Positions 61,479 through 64,000 of a DNA stretch of 64,000 nucleotides are shown here, in pieces. The position numbers were made by a program, and so were the translations under genes. Positions within the stretch are counted from its first letter, which is position 1. Every line of letters begins with the position of its first letter. The notes beneath the pieces are model-generated. The model did not search any database, had not been told where the DNA came from, and saw only the letters and a list, made by a program, of their open reading frames with translations. Origin of the DNA: Halomonas alkalicola (GTDB taxonomy: Bacteria > Pseudomonadota > Gammaproteobacteria > Pseudomonadales > Halomonadaceae); assembly GCF_030704205.1 (NCBI RefSeq), contig NZ_CP131913.1, positions 744,001 through 808,000 on the forward strand. Direction: 5' to 3'.

Positions 61479-63740
61479 TCAGGCCAGACGAGGCTCGGTG
61501 ATCGGCTGCGCCTCGGGCATGCCGATGCAGGCGCCCTGGGCATGGTCGATGCCCAGCTCGCGCACCCGCGCCAGCACCTCGGGGCTATGCACGAACTCCG
61601 CCACCGTCTCGATGCCCAGCTCCCGGGCGAAGCGCACGATGCCACGGGTCAGGGTCAGCGCCTGGGGGTCGCTGTCCAGATGGCGGATCAGGCTGCCGTC
61701 GATCTTGAGCAGGTCCACGTCGAGGCGCAGCAGGTGCTCGAAGTTGGCGTAGCCGGTGCCGAAGTCGTCGATGGCGATGCGCCCCCCCAGCGCACGGGCA
61801 CGGGCGATGGCGTCGCTGACCGCCACATAGCTGTCGATGCTGTGCGACTCGAGGATCTCGAGGATGAGCCGGCTGCCCAGGCCGCTCTCGGCTACCCGAG
61901 CGAGCAGCGGCTCGCTCACCTCGGGATCCACCAGGTCCTCGGCGGAGAGGTTCAGCGAGAAGGAGTGGTCGCCCTGCGCCATGGCCGAGAGACAGCACTC
62001 GAGCATGGTCAGGGTCAGGCGCCGGTGCAGCCGGCTGCGCCGCGCCACCTCCAGGAACTGGGCGGGGCTCACCGCCTCGCCCTGCTCGTCGATCAGGCGC
62101 ATCAGACACTCGTGCTTGATGATCCGGCCGCTGGCAAGCTCGAGGATCGGCTGGAAGTAGGCGACGATGCGCCCCTCCTCCAGGGCGGCGGAGAGGCGGT
62201 TGGCCCAGGCCAGGTTCTGCTCGTAGCCCTCCCGCACCCGCTTGGCGGGGTCATAGAGGCCGCTGCCCGTCTGCTGCTCGCGGGCCTGGCGCAGCGCCAT
62301 CCCGGCGGCGGAGATCAGCGCCTCGCGTCCCTCGTCCGCGAGCTGCCAGGTGGCGGCCAGCCCCAGGGTGGCGTGCAGCGCCAGCTCCTGCCCCCGCCAG
62401 GTCAGGCGCGAGGTCCCCACCGCCACCTGCAGGGCCGCGAGCCGTCGCGCCAGCGCCTCGTGCGAGAAGCGGCCTGGCAGCCAGATCGCCTGCTCGTCGG
62501 CAGGCATGCGGTAGAGCCGGCTGCCGCGCCACTCCACCCCCTGCAGCTCGGCGGCGAGGCATGACACCATGTGGCGGATCACCTGGTCGCCGCAGGCCTG
62601 GCCGAAGACGCCGTTGAACTGCTTGAAGCCGTCGACGTTGACCAGCACCAGGGCACCCGGCTTGTGCCCTTCCAGGTCGGCCAGCAGCCGGGCCCGGTTG
62701 GGCAGGCCGGTCAGGGGGTCGGTATAGAGGGTGCGCAGCTGACGCAGCATGCCGGCCACCAGCAGCAGGATGACCAGCGCCAGCAGCAGCACCCCCGCCC
62801 CCACCGTGGCCATGATGCGAAGGTTGGCCTGGCGCATCGGGGTGAGCACCGCGTCGATCTCGGCCTGGGGCACGCCGATACCGAACACCATGCCGGCCCG
62901 GGTGGTGGCATGCAGCAGGACCCAGGCCTCCCCCTGCAGGGCCAGGGGGCTCAGGGTCATCTCGGGACTGGTCTCGCGGTGCAGCTGCTGGTCGATGACC
63001 GCCTCGATCAGCGGCTGGGCGCGGGCCTGGTCCTCGGCCCGGGCCAGGCTCGAGAGGTTGCGGTTCTCGCGGTCGACCAGGAAGGTGAAGGCGCGCGGCG
63101 TCAGTTCCACCTCGCTGATCAGGCCGATGATGTCCCCGGCCACCCAGTCGCTGGCCGCCATGCCGAGCACGCGCCCCTCGGCGTCGCGCACCGGGGCGCT
63201 GGCGCTGATCACCACGTCGTCGATGCGTTCCTTGAAGTAGGCGGCGGTCCAGTGCATGGGCGTCGCCCCCTCGCGCCAGGCGTCGAGCCGCCGGGCCAGC
63301 CAGTCGGCCGCTTCCCAGCCCGGCTCCAGGGGAGCGACCCGCAGCTCGCCTCCCCGACGCCAGGCGTGCATGCCCAGCGGCGGCGTCACGCCGGCGAGCC
63401 ACAGGGTGACCCCCTGGGCATCGGGAAAGTCGGTCAGTGCCTGGCGCAGGGCCTCCTCGGCCGCTGCTGCCCCCCCGCCCAGCTCGATCAACAGCTGGCC
63501 GACCCGCGCCAGGTCCTGGGTGTTCTGCTCCATGCGCCGATGGTGGGCGTTGATGCGCCCCAGGTTGGCCTCGAAGCTCTCGTGAATCTGGCGCTCACGC
63601 AGTTCGGCCAGGGAGGATTCGGCCATGCGCAGGTTCAGCCCCGAGAGCAGCCACATGCCGCCGAGGAAGAGCGCCACCAGCAGAGCCAGCAGCAGCATGA
63701 TGACGTGGCGCCCGCCCAGTCCGAGGGCGGGCGGCTTCAT
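61479..63740 (-). CDS. Membrane GGDEF/EAL protein with degenerate GGDEF
   Basis: 753 residues. Helix at 12-34, periplasmic Cache-like sensor (40-300), helix at 311-331, GGDEF domain from DPLTGLPNRARL (341) to about 495, EAL domain from about 505 to the end. The GGDEF signature is replaced by PADEQ (413-417), so cyclase activity is not expected. The EAL motif reads ECL (544-546); the glutamate is kept, as are DDFGTGYANFEHLLRL, LLKIDGSLIR and a glutamate in ETVAEFV. Phosphodiesterase activity on c-di-GMP is therefore possible. ATG overlaps the Sel1-like gene stop (ATGA). Confidence 0.88.
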   Translation of the reverse strand: MKPPALGLGGRHVIMLLLALLVALFLGGMWLLSGLNLRMAESSLAELRERQIHESFEANLGRINAHHRRMEQNTQDLARVGQLLIELGGGAAAAEEALRQALTDFPDAQGVTLWLAGVTPPLGMHAWRRGGELRVAPLEPGWEAADWLARRLDAWREGATPMHWTAAYFKERIDDVVISASAPVRDAEGRVLGMAASDWVAGDIIGLISEVELTPRAFTFLVDRENRNLSSLARAEDQARAQPLIEAVIDQQLHRETSPEMTLSPLALQGEAWVLLHATTRAGMVFGIGVPQAEIDAVLTPMRQANLRIMATVGAGVLLLALVILLLVAGMLRQLRTLYTDPLTGLPNRARLLADLEGHKPGALVLVNVDGFKQFNGVFGQACGDQVIRHMVSCLAAELQGVEWRGSRLYRMPADEQAIWLPGRFSHEALARRLAALQVAVGTSRLTWRGQELALHATLGLAATWQLADEGREALISAAGMALRQAREQQTGSGLYDPAKRVREGYEQNLAWANRLSAALEEGRIVAYFQPILELASGRIIKHECLMRLIDEQGEAVSPAQFLEVARRSRLHRRLTLTMLECCLSAMAQGDHSFSLNLSAEDLVDPEVSEPLLARVAESGLGSRLILEILESHSIDSYVAVSDAIARARALGGRIAIDDFGTGYANFEHLLRLDVDLLKIDGSLIRHLDSDPQALTLTRGIVRFARELGIETVAEFVHSPEVLARVRELGIDHAQGACIGMPEAQPITEPRLA

Positions 63741-64000
63741 CGGGCGGCCTCGGCGGTCTCGTCACCACCGGCCCGGGAGAGCTGCTCCAGGCGGGCCGCC
63801 GCGGCTTCATCGCCACCGTCGGCGGCGCGCTGCAACCAGCCCAGCGCCTCCTCGCGCTCCCCCGCCAGCTCCGCCAGACTGCCCATATGGTGCTGGGCCC
63901 TGGTATCCCCCTGCTCCGCCGGCGCGGCACAGGCCTCGCGGGCCTGCTGGAGGTTGCGAATGGTGAAGTAGAGGTAGCAGTCGCTGGCGCCGCGGCGTGC
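63737..64000 (-). CDS. Sel1-like/TPR repeat protein, 5' end cut off
   Basis: The last 87 codons of a gene whose start is beyond the window. It reads IRNLQQAREACAAPAEQGDT, then AQHHMGSLAELAGEREEALG and WLQRAADGGDEAAAARLEQL: helical repeats with the alanine/glycine spacing of Sel1-like modules. A cysteine pair (SDCYLYF and EACAAP) may form a disulfide if periplasmic. Coupled by ATGA overlap to the GGDEF/EAL gene, so it may modulate that sensor. Confidence 0.7.
   Translation of the reverse strand, partial: ARRGASDCYLYFTIRNLQQAREACAAPAEQGDTRAQHHMGSLAELAGEREEALGWLQRAADGGDEAAAARLEQLSRAGGDETAEAAR

Overview
The window reads as a high-GC gammaproteobacterial chromosome segment, most likely from Halomonas or a close relative (Halomonadaceae). 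The housekeeping blocks follow the Pseudomonas/Halomonas order as I remember it: algU-mucA-mucB; etfBA with ETF-QO; yceD-rpmF-plsX-fabD-fabG-acpP-fabF-pabC-mltG-tmk-holB-pilZ; rluC/rne; murB-kdsB-lpxK-msbA-comEC; lolCD. I saw no tRNA, rRNA, IS element, integrase or CRISPR array.

Layout. 1-2.3 kb: envelope-stress sigma factor and its anti-sigma proteins, divergent from a DAHP synthase gene. 3.8-7.3 kb: DinG and RhlB helicases. 7.4-8.5 kb: a small basic protein and exonuclease III. 8.7-12.1 kb: a TonB2-type energy-transduction operon behind a Fur-like box; its first gene fuses a DUF3450 remnant to TtpC/ExbB, and its exbD looks frameshifted at the 5' end. 12.3-16.0 kb: ETF and ETF:ubiquinone oxidoreductase. 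16.0-16.3 kb: REP-like repeats. 16.3-20.8 kb: mercaptopyruvate sulfurtransferase, a frameshifted UvrD-type helicase, a DUF1285 protein and TatD. 33.2-42.5 kb: the fatty-acid/phospholipid cluster, with an apparently frameshifted plsX. 42.6-49.6 kb: Maf, SppA, a HAD phosphatase, RluC and RNase E. 49.7-63.7 kb: cell-wall and LPS genes, a second ExbB/ExbD pair, ComEC, Lol transporter parts and a GGDEF/EAL protein. The contig edges cut rseB on the left and a Sel1-like protein on the right.

The most notable part is about 12.4 kb (20.8-33.2 kb) lying between tatD and pilZ, which are neighbours in Pseudomonas. It holds a menaquinone operon in the E. coli order menF-menD-menH-menB-menC-menE. Between menH and menB sit a divergent DASS-family dicarboxylate transporter gene and frdABCD, a complete enterobacterial-type fumarate reductase. 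A palindromic FNR/Anr-like site lies in the transporter/frdA promoter region. Together they look like an acquired cassette for anaerobic fumarate respiration: fumarate uptake with succinate export, reduction by FrdABCD, and the low-potential quinone that FRD needs. menA, and a thioesterase for DHNA-CoA, are not in the window; the final methylation could be done by UbiE elsewhere.

Three genes (exbD, the UvrD-like helicase, plsX) each need a one-base correction to read through. This may reflect sequence errors and should be kept in mind when judging gene integrity.
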